Positions 48,724 through 60,802 of a stretch of DNA of 64,000 nt are shown one piece after another; position 1 is the stretch's first letter, and each line of letters begins with the position of its first letter. The DNA is taken from the NCBI GenBank assembly GCA_027186245.1, contig CP114498.1, positions 4,037,501 to 4,101,500 of the forward strand, written 5' to 3'. The position numbers were made by a program, and so were the translations under genes. Below the pieces are notes generated by a model. That model was given only the letters and a program-made list of their open reading frames with translations, was not told the DNA's origin and searched no databases. This stretch comes from Coriaria nepalensis (Eukaryota; Streptophyta; Magnoliopsida; Cucurbitales; Coriariaceae).

Positions 48724-51700
48724 TTACAATGTCGCCATGGTCTTGGCCTGTTCTTCGGACTTGGCCAGTTTCGCTTGTATAAGTTTGTCTAAGATTGGGG
48801 GCTCTAGTGGTACCGGATCAAGACAACGCTCCGATGCAGCGATAATCACCTGCTCAATAAACCAACCACAGAACTAATTCAAATGGTTGCAGCACAACAG
48901 GCATATCTGTAGAATGCAACTACACTTGATCTCTCAAACATATGGTTTTACCTCCTTTCACTAGGAAACCAAGAGCATACCTACAATATTAGGTCTATTT
49001 GGAAACTCCAGTAACAAGGAATTTGAATTATTCTGAACTGAAATTCTCCATGTTTGTAACCTATGGGTTTTTTCGAAGAGGAGTATACAACTCATTTTGA
49101 ACTTTTTTGGTTCACAACAAAGATTCTTACATCCGACCTTATCTTCAAAATAAGCTATAAAACCCTACTTGGTAATTCAATGAATCAGGTAAAAATGATT
49201 TAGAATGAATTTATAGGAATGAATTTAGAAATCCAAACAAAGTGAAATGAGAATAAGAGAAATGATAGGTCGGGTAAATAAAGGTGCATAAGGCATAGCT
49301 GATCGTTGTTTTGAATTACCTCATCAAGCAAAAAGTCAATGGCCGCTTTATCTTCAACAATCTCTTTCAACGGAGTCCTCAGAAATTGCATGTCCAACTG
49401 AATTTGCTGGAACCCACTCCGATTACAGGTCTGGAGTCGGATAAGTTCTTGAAAACTTTTAAGGCAAAGTTTTACCATATTTGTTATGACAGACTCCTGA
49501 AAATCACAAGCAACACTTATTTCTATAAGAACTAACTCACTTTGCCACAATAAAAGTTCAATAAGCAATTGATACCTGAGTATATTCAACTTTGGTGAAA
49601 ATTTCAACTTTTTGCTTAAACAATTTTGCTAGATGTGTTTCCAAAAGCTGCCTCCTACCCCTCTGTGTACTAGACCGACTCACTTTTTCTTCTCGCAGTG
49701 GGTTGCTTCTTGATGATGTACTGCTTCCTCCATTGCTTTCAGTCTGATGATGCTTAAGAAGCCCTTGGGGTAAAATTTGCTTTACTTCAACTTCTATCGC
49801 TTCCAACTAGTAAAGAAGATGAGGAAGGTGAGATTCTCAATTCTGGTATTTGATTTACACATAGTTGCCCTATTTAAGTCAGCTAATTGAAGTAACGGTT
49901 GTAAGACTTAAAATTAGAAGTATTGAAAAGTGCCTGGATGGAAAGAATAATACAAACTAACCTCTTGAAGAAATAGATCAACAAACATGTGAACCTCTCT
50001 AGGCTCCTTATGCTGAGAAAAATTCAGAAATTAGACCAATTAAAAATCAAACTAATTCCGGTGCTAGTTACACACCAACGTACCTTGACCCAATTTGGTG
50101 TTCTAAACCTCTTATTGAGGAGAACAAATATCTTCTGAGTTCTTATATTAATATACTGAAACAGAAAATAAAAAATGTTATTAAACCCTAATAAATGTGG
50201 TAGCTAGCAATCAACCTATTCAGTATTCAATGTAAGTTTTTCACAAATACAGATGGAAGTAGTTTAACTCATACAAGGTGCAGAAACTTTTCACCAGCTG
50301 ATCGAAACATTCGACATATTTCTCCAGGCACAAAGGGAGGCCCGTACTCATAGCCCCTAACTCTACCACCTGCTGAAAAAGAAGCCGCTATTGCCTGAAA
50401 GATTGAAGAGAGGCATAAGAAAAATTCCCAGAAAAAAAAACATATGATATCAAGTCATCAACATTGTTAAAAGAGAATATCCAAAAAGTATCAAGCAGTG
50501 CCTTGCCTCTGTAACTTTCGGGATGGTAGTCTGTTCTACGAAGACAGAAAGTTGAGAAAGCACCAGAACAAGTCCAGGAAAAACATTGTTGGCATGGGTT
50601 CCCTCAATTAGAGATTGATCTTGACTGGCCGAAGTATTTCTTCCTGAAAGAGACCAAAAACGATCATCAAGTGCCTTGAAGAAATCTTGAAATCCTTCTT
50701 GAACCAAATCAATGACTAAGTCCCTCAGCTTCACAACCAGGCCTAATTTTTCATTGAGAAGATGGTTGAGGTCCTGAAATAAACAAACACGGAAGGGGTA
50801 AAGTAAATATAAAATTTATAATATGAGGTCATGTCAAGTATTGCAATATTACCGATAAGATATCCACACTGCCCTGGAGTACTGCCTTCTTGCTTGTTTC
50901 TAGGGCAAGCTGCAAGGAATATTCCTTTACTCCCTCGTTTTCTTTAAAATGAACATGCGTGAGAGAATCTGACAGTCAAAACAGAAGTCAGCTCAAACCT
51001 TGTGGGCTGCATAAAATTTCAGTACACGGTAACATGATTGAACGGTTAATTGAATACTTCATTCCATGTATTTATTCTACAGGTAATACTTGAAAGCTTC
51101 ATGCTAGGCAATTTACCAGATATCTGAAATTAGAAATCACAAAATCAAGTTTTATCCATACAAATATATAGGCTTTACATGCAGTATTTTCCTCTCTCTT
51201 TTTTTTTTGTTTTTGTTTTTATTTTCTTTTTCCTTTTTCCCCCTCTCAGGGAGGGACTAGAAATCAGAGACGTGAATTGCACCAATCTAAACATGCACCT
51301 TTCACAAAACCAATATTACCAGATATCAAGCGTAAGAGTATAACTTTACATTTAGTAGAAATAGTCACTAACCTGAAATATTTTGTAAGAGACTCAAGAA
51401 TGTCTGGGTCACATACTGTTTGAGAGCAACCTTAGCAGCCTGGGATTTATAAGGTTAGTCAGTAGGCTAAAGTCCATTCTTGAAAATGAGGAAGAAAGAA
51501 GAAATGAAGCATATATTGTCTATAATTGAGTCTTCAAATTCATTACAAGACCTCCAGGGAATAATCAATTAGAGATTCTTCATTTAATACTCCTTCCAAT
51601 AAGAGCACGTCTGTCCACACAATACCTGTATGCAGATATACAAATAGGTTAAACTTTCAACTACTAAGTATTCAAAAGGAAGTTTATAAAAGCTTGTAAA

Positions 51701-54700
51701 AGAACAAAGACTAACTTTCTAATCAAACTGTTTGTTCATCAACCATAAGCTAGAGTTTGAAAAAAAAAAAACCCATAAGCGAAAGAAAGCCTTCCTATAT
51801 ATCAAGAGAATTAGGTAGACACAACTAAGGAAACAATAAGAACATTTAAATCGGGTTAATGCACAATCACCATATTGATGTCTATGGAAGAAATTTCTTA
51901 CTATCCTAATGGAGGCCTCTATGATACTGTTCATACATATATTCCAAAAGTTTCACTATTATTGGTGCGTCAATGTAAATCTCCAGGAATAACATGGTAC
52001 TAACAAGAAACAGCTAGAAGAATCCTGAATTACCCTCTAAAAAAGCATTAATGCTCCAGGAATCATGAAAAAGATAAGAAGACAGTATAAGAAGTCCATA
52101 TTTACTAACGTAGAACACGGAGAAGATCTGATGACGTAATCTGCTTCTTCAAATATTGTCCAGTGGTTTCAAAGTGCCTAAAGGGAAAAAAGCAGATGAT
52201 CATCCACGTGTGAAATGTATCTATGCTTCTAAGTACTTCAATTAAGAAATGAAGAATAGTTGAACACAAAATGTGAGAAGTGGATGCACTTACATGGAAA
52301 TCAAGTCTTGAGCAAGTTTTATTAGTTGCTGTTCTGAATCTGGAAATATTACTCGATAAGAAGAGATGGCCTCCGCAAAAGCACGCACAGAAACCTAATT
52401 TAATTTTGAAAAGTAAAAACAAAAAAGGTGAATTTGAAAGCTGACGATTGATCGTATAGCGAGAGAAAGAGGCATGTGACCACAAGTAAATACTCCTGAT
52501 GAAGCACACAAAGGAAAACTGAATAGATATTTTCAAGAAATCAGGGATGGAAATATTGATACAACAGTCAACTCCCCACAGTAATTATTGTTGCCATTGC
52601 TTTATGAAAAATATTTTGAGAATGAATACTCCCTTCCAAAATGCTTAGTACATTTACACTAATTCACAAGTGGTCACTGCCATAACTAGCAAGCTTGTCT
52701 ATTCTTACAAAATCCTGAAATCTTTAAATCCTTCCAACTAACTCGTACCAAATTAGGATTTAAATCTATATTAACACCTCAAAGTTATGTTAATCTTCCT
52801 ATTAGGATTTAAATCTATATTAACACCTCAAAGTTATATTAATCTTCCTAAATGATGTGATCAACTTCCCCAAAAGTAGATGTTCATGTTTCTAAGAACA
52901 AACTTACTAATATTTTCATTGTTCTTAAGTGACAGTTCTATGAAAGGATACATCATATCACTGAGAAATAAAATTTTCAACTTTAATAGCAAATATTTAA
53001 AAGATAGAAGTTCCATGACATGCTCAACTGAATTCTTGTTCTTTGTCTTTGCTTTTATCTACTTTTAGTTCACATTCTACCTCCCAAAAGATGGATAGAC
53101 AAAAATATGCCCGTCATTTTGTGTCATGAAAATGCTAACCTCACGTCTTATGATGATGGTACCAGATGCTGGAACCTTTCCATCTTCAGAAAGTTCAACA
53201 GGATCCACCAAAGTCTTATTTATGTCTTCAATCTTCAGCTGAAGGTCTACAAGTGATTGTTCCAACTTTTCCATTGATTTTTCTTTTAAACTATCTACCT
53301 GCCAAGTGCAAAACTTCCATCAAGCTTTATGCATATTTTTTATTTATCAGAATGGTACTATTCTGTACTCAATTAAGGCCCATCCTTCAAAGGGGGATAA
53401 CATAGAAGGAGCTAAGCAAACATAAGCCAGGGAAAGAAAGAAAGGGGAAAACCAAACAAAGAAAGAAGTAGGTGGAATAAAACCTTGAAATCCAACCGTT
53501 TAAGAAGCAGTGCAGCCTCAGCTCTAGCTTGTATGGATTCAGAATCTGAGAAAAACTTTTCCTGAAAAGTGAAAAGTGAAAAGTAAATACTAAATTAAGA
53601 GTTAAGAACACCAGAATGAAAGAATAAGGTAAAAATATTTATTGGAGAATAGCCCACTGAAGCTTCCATGGTACACATTTATTGAGCATTAGAAAACCAT
53701 CTTTCTGCAGTAAGCCACAGTAACCAATTTCATTTCTTATAGTAGGTGTGCGTTTATCACAAGTCATGTTGATGTATGAGATAGGAACCATAAAATCAAA
53801 GAATGTTGCAACCAACAAGAATAGGAAATGATGGACAAATATCACGGTTTTAGGTCAACTTAATATATAGGGCCCATGTAATCCAGGATAACTTGGTAAA
53901 AAAAATACCTCCAACTTATTCATAATTGTAGTAATTGCTTCTTCAGATGCTCGCTTACAGTCCCTAAATGATGAGTTCCCATATGCCTAACCCAAAAAAA
54001 ATATATATATTAAAGAAAGAAAGAAAGGCGGATTTTAACTTGCATCCAAATGTAAAATAGCTGAACCTCACTTTCCAAATGAATTCAATAGATCATGTGA
54101 AATATAGTATTACCTTAAAAATTGGCATTGCTCCAGTATAGTATCTGACTGCATCGGCATAGGCTTCTACTTTGATACACTTTTCAAGTCTAGCAGGTAA
54201 GTCATATATGAACTGCCCTTTTGCAAAGAAGATAAAACTTGTGTAATGCATAAATACCCAAAGTTGCCAACTAATATAAAAGCATTGGACGTGAATGTAT
54301 CCAATGAATTAGAAATGTAAGAACAATTATGTAATATGCCCTTAAATGGTCGACACTTTCAATACTTAAGAAATTATTGAAGTAGACTTATAATGCCATT
54401 GTTATGATCTAAATAAGTTACACCAAGTTTAGTTTAACCACAGAAAAAACAGTAATCTTTCTTTACAAGACTTCTTACACCAACTGGGTTAAGTAATCTA
54501 TTAATTAGTAACTAATCTGTTCTTTATGTGGAAAAAAAATATATATATTCTCTAAAATCCACGTTGATGATGCACTTGTATGATTAAGGGGATAGACAAA
54601 TCGAAGAAAGGGGAAATTCATATCGTGTACATAGAATTATGAGGAAATGAAGAGGCGGTGCCTCTGATTGGCCGCAAAATTATAGTACCTGAACTTTACG

Positions 54701-55790
54701 AAGAAGATTTCGCTTTTGATGCAATTTCTCAATGTGTTCTCGTTTTTCAACGAGTGAAGAATTGACTCCATGACTTCTTGATTGCACTGACAGTATCTGC
54801 AACAATTGACAAGGCAGATGTAATATTTTGCAACACTTTTCTTTCACAGTCTCTCATTTCCATAGAAAAACAAAACTTCCCAAGAAAAAAGCTGGGCAAA
54901 AAAGAATTCACATACTTTATCAAGAAGGTTTTCCATGTTTGTCTCCATCCCCACAATATTCCTGTTCATCCTGTGGAAGAGCACAGAATATCAATACTGA
55001 TGGGGCATTTGGAAAATAGTTCAATACCAAAATTTTGGTAAAATAGAGTTTCAGACAAAGTGTATCCTGATTAGATTGGGAGGTGAATTGGACTTGCGTT
55101 TGGAAATCCATTTGGAGTTTGGAAAAATGAACTACTGAAATTTTCTAGGCAAACATTGAACTTTAGACCCAACTTCAGTTTTAAACTGGTTTCTGCTGAG
55201 AACTTAATTTTAGACCACCTGTAGTTTTAAGTTCATATGAGGTTTCTAACAATTTTGTTTCCATAAAATGGAGAAGAGACAACACATAGCTGCAACAAAG
55301 CAATCAACCTCTCTGAGCCAAATTGGTAACTTACATCACAACTCACCGAACTTCAGATGAGTAAAAAGAGAAGGAGATAAGCTTACCTTTTAATCGAATC
55401 AGTAGCACTGATGAACTTGCTGTAGTTCTCATAAACTAACATTTGCAGATCAGTGTCGAGATTCTTAATCTCAGATGCAATCTGAACATGTCTGCCTAGA
55501 AGCCCTTCCAAATTCGACTTTTGCACCTGCACATCATCTTAATTAAGTATAAATAAATCAAAAACAATAAATTTCACTTCGAAATCGAAAATGTTTTATA
55601 CCAGTATGCTCATGTACTGATCAGGATCGAAGGAGGTGGTGTTAATGGCTTCTAGAGGAGATACAGTTTGGCTGGTAGAATAAGTGGTAGATGAGGGAGA
55701 AGCTGAAGCAGTATCAGGAGAGTAGAAGCTTGAGAGAAGGTCCCTCGTCCTCTTCGCCTTCTCGTCCAGTGATACATTTCCAATCTCCAT
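48724..55790 (-). CDS. VPS51: VPS51 (GARP/EARP tethering-complex subunit, UNHINGED-type; 20 exons, 790 codons)
   Basis: VPS51 joins VPS52, VPS53 and VPS54 in GARP, which tethers endosome-derived vesicles at the trans-Golgi network. Exons: 55790-55602, 55526-55387, 54970-54916, 54796-54689, 54212-54114, 53982-53909, 53561-53484, 53298-53140, 52394-52294, 52177-52110, 51625-51552, 51439-51373, 50968-50853, 50773-50507, 50394-50275, 50155-50084, 50012-49962, 49806-49576, 49497-49320, 48849-48724. Their sum is 2373 nt (791 codons with stop), all in phase. Seen: N-terminal LLSSFYSPD, the Vps51/67 domain from about residue 55 (FDPDQYMSILV, LVYENYSKFISATDSIKRMN), predicted coiled coil (ENLLDKILSVQ to KLHQKRNLLRKVQ), and a C-terminal ILDKLIQAKLAKSEEQ. 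One intron (50506-50395) has a GC donor. Family and length fit the plant orthologue; nothing is broken. Confidence 0.93.
50395..50506 (-). other. VPS51: GC-AG intron in VPS51
   Basis: Exon 14 ends ACAGAG at 50507 and is followed by GCAAGG. The next exon begins at 50394 after TTTCAG. The join is in phase across a conserved segment (PKVTE to AIAASFS), and no GT in the vicinity gives the same frame. Confidence 0.8.
52752..52849. repeat. 49-bp tandem duplication in a VPS51 intron
   Basis: ATTAGGATTTAAATCTATAT starts at 52752 and again at 52801. The units differ by one base (GTTATGTT against GTTATATT). The duplication lies in the intron between exons 8 and 9 and is unlikely to affect splicing. 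Confidence 0.85.
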
Positions 55791-55857
55791 TTTCTCTCTC
55801 CTCCCTGGTGTGTCTCTCTCTCTCTGAGTACTAGCTATTTTAACGGATTCGTTATTG
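55791..55857 (-). promoter_or_regulatory. VPS51 proximal leader/promoter
   Basis: A CT-rich stretch (CTCTCTCTCTCTCTG at about 55813-55827) just upstream of the VPS51 ATG, as often seen in plant 5' leaders. No TATA box is assigned. The sequence further upstream is the tandem array. Confidence 0.4.
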
Positions 55858-58040
55858 GAGAAGAAGAAAATGGCATGCGGTCCGAATTTCCCAACGCCCG
55901 ATAGGAAGTTAATCTGGGCTCGACGGAAAACGGGCTGGTCAACGGGCCGATCCAGCTATCTAATCGTTGCCGGTTGCTAGCTATTTTCGAAATAGCCATC
56001 GACTAAAAACAACTTATCAATAAAATAAAATAAAATAAAATTTATAAAAATAAATAAATTAAAACATTAAAAAACGATCAATTATATTTTTTTAATTGAA
56101 ATAAAATAAAATTATATTTTTTTATTTAGTTCATTTTTATATTAAAATTGAAAATTATTTTAATTTTTTAATTCAAAATAAGAAATTAATTTTTTTATAA
56201 TAAATATATTTTAAATAGAATAAATAATTAATTTATTTTAAAATCAAAAATTGTTAAAATATAAAATATAAAATTAAAATTTTTTATTTTTTATTATTCT
56301 TTATTATTATTTATTCTTTATATAATTAAATAAATAATAAAAAAAATTTAATTTAGAAAATTTATCCACATATATTTAATAATATGTTATAAAATATGAA
56401 AAACAGTTAAACTTATAGAAAAAGAAAGGGGAGAAAAAGAAAATGGCATGACGATTGTCCAAATTTCCGAACGGCCTGATCCGAAGTTAATTGGTCTACT
56501 TGGCCGGATGAAAAACGAGCCGGTCCAACCCTTTAATCATTGCCCGCCACTTGCTATTTTTCGTGAAATAGTCATTGAATTAAAAATCATATTAATCAAA
56601 TTAAATCAAATTAAATTTACAAAAAATAAATAAATTAAAACATTTTTAAAAATGATTCATTATATTTTTTTAATTGAAATAAAATGAAATAATTATTTTT
56701 TATTTAGTTCATGTTCATCTTAAAATTGAAAATTATTTTAATTTTTTTAATTTAAAATAAGAAACTAATTTTTTTATAATAAATAATTTATTTATTTATA
56801 AAATCAAAAATCGTTACAATATAAAATTACAATTATTTATTATTTATTATTCTTTATATAATTAAATAAAAAATTAGTATTTTTTTTAATTCAAAAAATT
56901 TATCTACATGCATTTAATAATAGGTTGTAAAATATGAAAAGCAGTTAAACTTATAGAAAAAGAAAATAGAGAAAAAGAAAATGGCATGATGGTGGTCCGA
57001 ATTTCCGAACGGCCCGATCCGAAGTTAATCGGTTTACTAGGCCGGACGGAAAACGGGCCGGTCCATCCATCTAATTGTTGCCTGCCACTTGCTATTTTCC
57101 GCGAAACAGCCACTGAATTAAAAAGCTTATTAATAAAATTAAATTTACAAAAAAAATAAATTAAAACATTTTAAAAAACGATTGATTATATTATTTAAAT
57201 TGAAATATAATAAAATTATTATTTTTTATTTAGTTCATTTTCATGTTAAAATTGAGAATTATTTTAATTTCTTAAATTTAAAATAAGAAATTAATTTTTT
57301 TATAATAAATATATTTTAAACAGAATAAATAATTTATTTATTTATAAAATGAAAAATTGTTGAAATATAAAATTAAAATTATTTATTCTTTATATAATTA
57401 TATAAATAAATAAAATTAGTATTTTTTTTAATTCAAAAAATTTATCCACATGTATTTAATAATAGTTACACTTATAGAAAAAGAAAATGGAGAAGAAGAA
57501 AAATGGCATGATGGTGGTCCGAATTTCCAAAGGTCCAATCTGAAGTTAATTGATCTACTAGATCGGATGGAAAAAAGACCGATCCAACCATCTAATCGTT
57601 GCCTGCTACTGGCTATTTTTCTCGAAATAGCCATTGAATTAAAAAGCTTATCAATAAAATAAAAAAAAATAAAATTTACAAAAAAAATAAATTAAAATAT
57701 TTTAAAAAACAATTCATTATATTTTTTTAATTGAAATAAAATAAAATAAGTATTTTTTATTTAGTTCATTTTTAGAGAATTATTTTAATTTCTTAAATTT
57801 AAAATGAGAAATTAATTTTTTTAATAATAAATATATTTTAAACAGAATAAATAATTTATTTATTTATAAAATAAAAAATCATTAAAATAAAAAATTTAAA
57901 GGATTTATTATTTATTATTCTTTATTCTTTATATAATTAAATAAATAATAAAAAATTAGTATTTTTTTAAATTCAGAAAATTTATCCTCATATATTTAAT
58001 AATAAGTTGTAAAATATGAAAAACAGTTAAATTTATAGAA
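55858..58040. repeat. tandem array, four units of 522-573 bp, in the VPS51-bZIP intergenic region
   Basis: Each unit starts with AAAATGGCATG; the TGGCATG positions are 55871, 56444, 56982 and 57504. Next comes a GC-richer core (about 140 bp, with GTCCGAATTTCC, CCGATC and GAAGTTAAT, then a GGCCGG-like stretch and a CTATTTTC end), and then about 380 bp of AT-rich sequence ending AAACAGTTAAACTTATAGAA. Units are clearly related but differ by substitutions and indels. The first starts only about 70 bp upstream of the VPS51 ATG. ORFs across the cores are not coding. Confidence 0.85.
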
Positions 58041-58575
58041 AAATTTATTATAATAATTTTAAATATTATATATAAAATTAAATATAAATTAAACAAAAAA
58101 AATATTCAAAATTTAATTTTAAAAATATTATCATTATTATTCTTATACTTGTTTTCTCAAACCAAATAGCCCGTAAGCCGCCGGTTTAGACCTTCAGGTT
58201 TCGCACCTCTAAAAGCAGTATTTCCAGGCACGCCTTATTTTATTTTCTTCTTTCCATTTGCGCCTACCTTAACACTTTTCTCTGTTTCTTTCGCTGTTCC
58301 AATCCTTCTGTCTATAAGCATTCCCCTCGTGATTTTCATCTCACGCGTTTTTTCCCTCTTCTTTCCCCTGATTCCTCTTATTTTTCTTTGTTTCTCTAGC
58401 CGAACGAGTTTTCCGGTCAATCTTTTCCAAATTTCCCAGATCTGGTGTAAACCTGTGTCTTCTCTTCGATTTCATTGTCGCTTTTTCGTTTTGTTACGTT
58501 GTGTTTGTGACTCTGCTTCTGCGATCTGGAGATTGTAGGATTTTTCGTTTCTTAGGGCTTTTTGATTTTTGCTCA

Positions 58576-58596
58576 ATGATTTTAGGTTTTCTATGA
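58576..58596 (+). CDS. uORF 1 (6 codons), overlapping the sucrose-control uORF start
   Basis: ATG at 58576 and stop TGA at 58594-58596. Its stop overlaps the sucrose-control uORF start as ATGA (58593-58596). Overlapping uORFs of this kind also occur in the leaders of Arabidopsis S1 bZIP genes. Confidence 0.6.
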   Translation: MILGFL

Positions 58597-58679
58597 CGCA
58601 CACAATTCTTATGCGTCGGATCCGTCTCCTCCATTCGTTTTCGGTTGTGTTTCTCTACTGGTTCTACGTCTTCTCATGA
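58593..58679 (+). CDS. sucrose-control peptide uORF (28 codons)
   Basis: It encodes a peptide starting MTHTILMRRIRLLH and ending SFSVVFLYWFYVFS directly before TGA. This C-terminus is the conserved sucrose-control peptide of S1 bZIP transcripts, which stalls the ribosome when sucrose is high and lowers translation of the main ORF. The match ends at the expected place, next to the stop. It lies 160 nt upstream of the main ATG. Confidence 0.93.
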   Translation: MTHTILMRRIRLLHSFSVVFLYWFYVFS

Positions 58680-58702
58680 ACTTATCTCACGTTCCTCTGT
58701 GA
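58676..58702 (+). CDS. uORF 3 (8 codons), overlapping the sucrose-control uORF stop
   Basis: ATG at 58676 overlaps the TGA of the previous uORF (ATGA), and the stop is TGA at 58700-58702. It may influence re-initiation after the sucrose-control uORF. Confidence 0.5.
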   Translation: MNLSHVPL

Positions 58703-58839
58703 TCTATTCGTTGACTTTGTTTATTTCCACTTGTCTTTTGAAATCCTACTCTTAGAACCCTAATTTTCATCAAATTTCCCAAATATCTAAGTTGAAATTT
58801 AATCCGAATAAGAATCGCGATTACTCGGAAGAAAGTAGA

Positions 58840-59280
58840 ATGGCTTCGATTACATGGCCAGCGAGTTCAGGATCTAATGGAGAACCGCAATCTGCTATGA
58901 TTGATGACAGGAAGAGGAAGAGGATGCAATCCAACCGTGAATCAGCTCGGCGTTCGAGAGTGAGGAAGCAGAAGCAGTTGGAGGATCTGACAGGCGAGAT
59001 TAGCGGATTGAATATTGCAATGGATCAACTCAGGCAGAGCATCAATGTCAAGGAACAAGCATACGTTCGGGTCGAGTCTGCAAACGATATCTTGAGGGCT
59101 CAAGCTATGGAGTTAACCGATAGATTGCGGTCCCTGAACTCGGTCCTCGAGTTGGTCGAGGAGGTCAGCGGCCTCGCTGTTGATATTCCGGAAGTTCCTG
59201 ACCCTTTCCTGAAGACATGGCAATTCCCCCGAGCACCAACTCAGCCAATCATGGCGTCTTCAGATATGTTTCTGTATTGA
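58840..59280 (+). CDS. bZIP53: group S1 bZIP transcription factor, bZIP53-like (146 residues, single exon)
   Basis: Nuclear transcription factor that heterodimerises with group C bZIPs and binds ACGT-type and ACTCAT boxes in sugar- and amino-acid-responsive genes. Seen: basic region about 24-46 (RKRKRMQSNRESARRSR, with the N-x7-R spacing at N32 and R40); leucine zipper from L50 with Leu at 57, 64, 85, 92 and 99; a C-terminal tail with LRSLNSVLELVEEVSG and DIPEVPDP, and the end MASSDMFLY. These tail features are closest to Arabidopsis bZIP53 rather than bZIP11, 2 or 44. It is intronless, as usual for S1 genes. I chose the ATG at 58840 (GTAGAATGGCT) because the longer frame upstream lacks an ATG. 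Confidence 0.93.
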   Translation: MASITWPASSGSNGEPQSAMIDDRKRKRMQSNRESARRSRVRKQKQLEDLTGEISGLNIAMDQLRQSINVKEQAYVRVESANDILRAQAMELTDRLRSLNSVLELVEEVSGLAVDIPEVPDPFLKTWQFPRAPTQPIMASSDMFLY

Positions 59281-60055
59281 TCAATCTTCTCCTTCATTGT
59301 TTGTTTGATTATGTTGTCTTGTGCATGTCTTTCCTCATGTTATTCCTCAATCTTGTTGTCCGCTCTAAAATAAGTGCAGCTTCATCTGCACGAACAAGCC
59401 GAAAAGGCTACACAAATATTAGTTTGGATTTGCGTTCCGTCTCGTTAGAATTTGATCTCTTTATAATTTGCTATTGTGTTGAATCAAATAGTCTGGTATT
59501 GTTTTGTGCTTACATTGCTTTCTTTTCTTCCATTGCGTGGTTATGATTTTAAGCTTTCTCCGACTTTCAAATCCAGTGTTAGATTTGACCTGATGAGTGA
59601 AAATATGAAGCGAACCAAAGAGATGCCTGCTGCCTGAGTTTGGATTAAAATCTGTGTCACAACTGAATTAGGCTGAAATATCATCTGGGAGCTTTGAAAA
59701 AAAAATGTCCTTGATTATAAGTAAAAAGGTTGTTTAAATATATTTATTTTAATAAGTATCAAATTGATACTTATTAAAATAAGTAGAAAATAGTCTTGTC
59801 GTTGAAAAATAAGCTTTAAGTAATTTTTGCGAAATACTCAAAACTGTTAATTTTATAAAATTAAATAGATTTAACTGCATGTTTTATAAAATTAAGCAGA
59901 TTTACTTATAACCGAGTAATTGGACATCTGATTAGAGGAAGCTTTAATAAACTCTGGTTTCAAATAATTATAATGAATATTTCTAATATTTATAATTATA
60001 ATCAATATTATATTTGAAATAGTAATTATGATAAATTACTGAATTCGTATTAAAT
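59281..60055. other. bZIP 3' UTR and AT-rich spacer with a perfect 19-bp palindrome
   Basis: 3' UTR-like sequence follows the stop. At 59744-59762 and 59764-59782 there are perfect 19-bp inverted arms (TTATTTTAATAAGTATCAA and its complement) separated by a single A. No other feature is seen. Confidence 0.65.
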
Positions 60056-60059
60056 TATT

Positions 60060-60625
60060 CAAAACTTCAAATTATATCCTAAATTATATATTTCATTAGT
60101 TCTTACCTCAGAATTTTTACTTTTATATTATTTAATTAATTTTATTATTTTAAATCAATCTTTTATATTTACATCGGTTCCCCTTTCCACTAACCATTTC
60201 GTCGCCGCTGACCACTGTCGGAAATATATATTCTAAAAATGTAAAATAGATAAACAAAAATTTTATATTTATTTTTAAATTAATTTTGAGATGGTTCAAA
60301 TCAATTTTTAAATCTTGCCGCATATCAAGAAAATAAGATTTTCTGGTAGAGAATAATAGCGGTAAGGGTTAAAAATATAAAAATAAAAGTTAATTATTTA
60401 AAGATAAATATAAGATCTTTAGTTTGTCCAATTTAGAATTTAAAATATTTTCAACGGCGGTAATCAAAGGGGCGGCATTTGCGAAGAGGTAGGTGAAGAA
60501 TGAAGAGATGAAAGATTGATTTAAAATAATAAAATTAGTTAAATAATGTAAAAATAAGATTTTGGGTCAAAAATAAATAAATATATAATTAAGGGTAAAT
60601 TTTAAGTTTTAGATAGTTTGTGGTA
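60060..60625. mobile_element. inverted-repeat (MITE-like) element
   Basis: 60121-60165 and about 60511-60557 are imperfect inverted repeats around the shared TTTTATTATTTTAAATCAAT. Weaker similarity extends outward to about 60060 and 60625, and inward to about 60215 and 60450. The interior holds a short GC-richer part. The ends and target duplication could not be fixed. Confidence 0.55.
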
Positions 60626-60779
60626 TGGAATGAGGTAAGTATATGCAACAGTTGGAGCGGGCGGTATCTGTAAACACCATGAATTTCAAATAATATATAG
60701 TTAGTAGGTAAATAAATTTTAAATAAATAATTATAAAGTTTTATAATGTTATTAAATATTTAAACTTCAATATAAAAGT

Positions 60780-60802
60780 ATATATATATATATATATATA
60801 TA
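60780..60802. repeat. TA dinucleotide microsatellite
   Basis: About 11 TA units, AT-rich surroundings. Confidence 0.8.

Larger units (their letters stand above)
58190..58839 (+). promoter_or_regulatory. bZIP53-like 5' leader with uORF cluster
   Basis: A pyrimidine-rich leader region of the bZIP gene, containing three overlapping uORFs listed separately. The transcription start is not visible. A long leader of this kind is a family trait of S1 bZIP genes. Confidence 0.6.

Noticed and set aside
52105..52536. 143-codon minus-strand ORF in VPS51
   Set aside because: It reads through introns. Only the short exon pieces at 52110-52177 and 52294-52394 are coding, in part in other frames.
56448..57662. 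Related short ORFs on both strands in the tandem array
   Set aside because: They only reflect the repeated GC-rich core, have no consistent frame across the four units, and lack codon-like conservation.
58792..58839. N-terminal extension of the bZIP protein (16 codons)
   Set aside because: The extended frame begins with TTG rather than ATG. The ATG at 58840 fits the family N-terminus.
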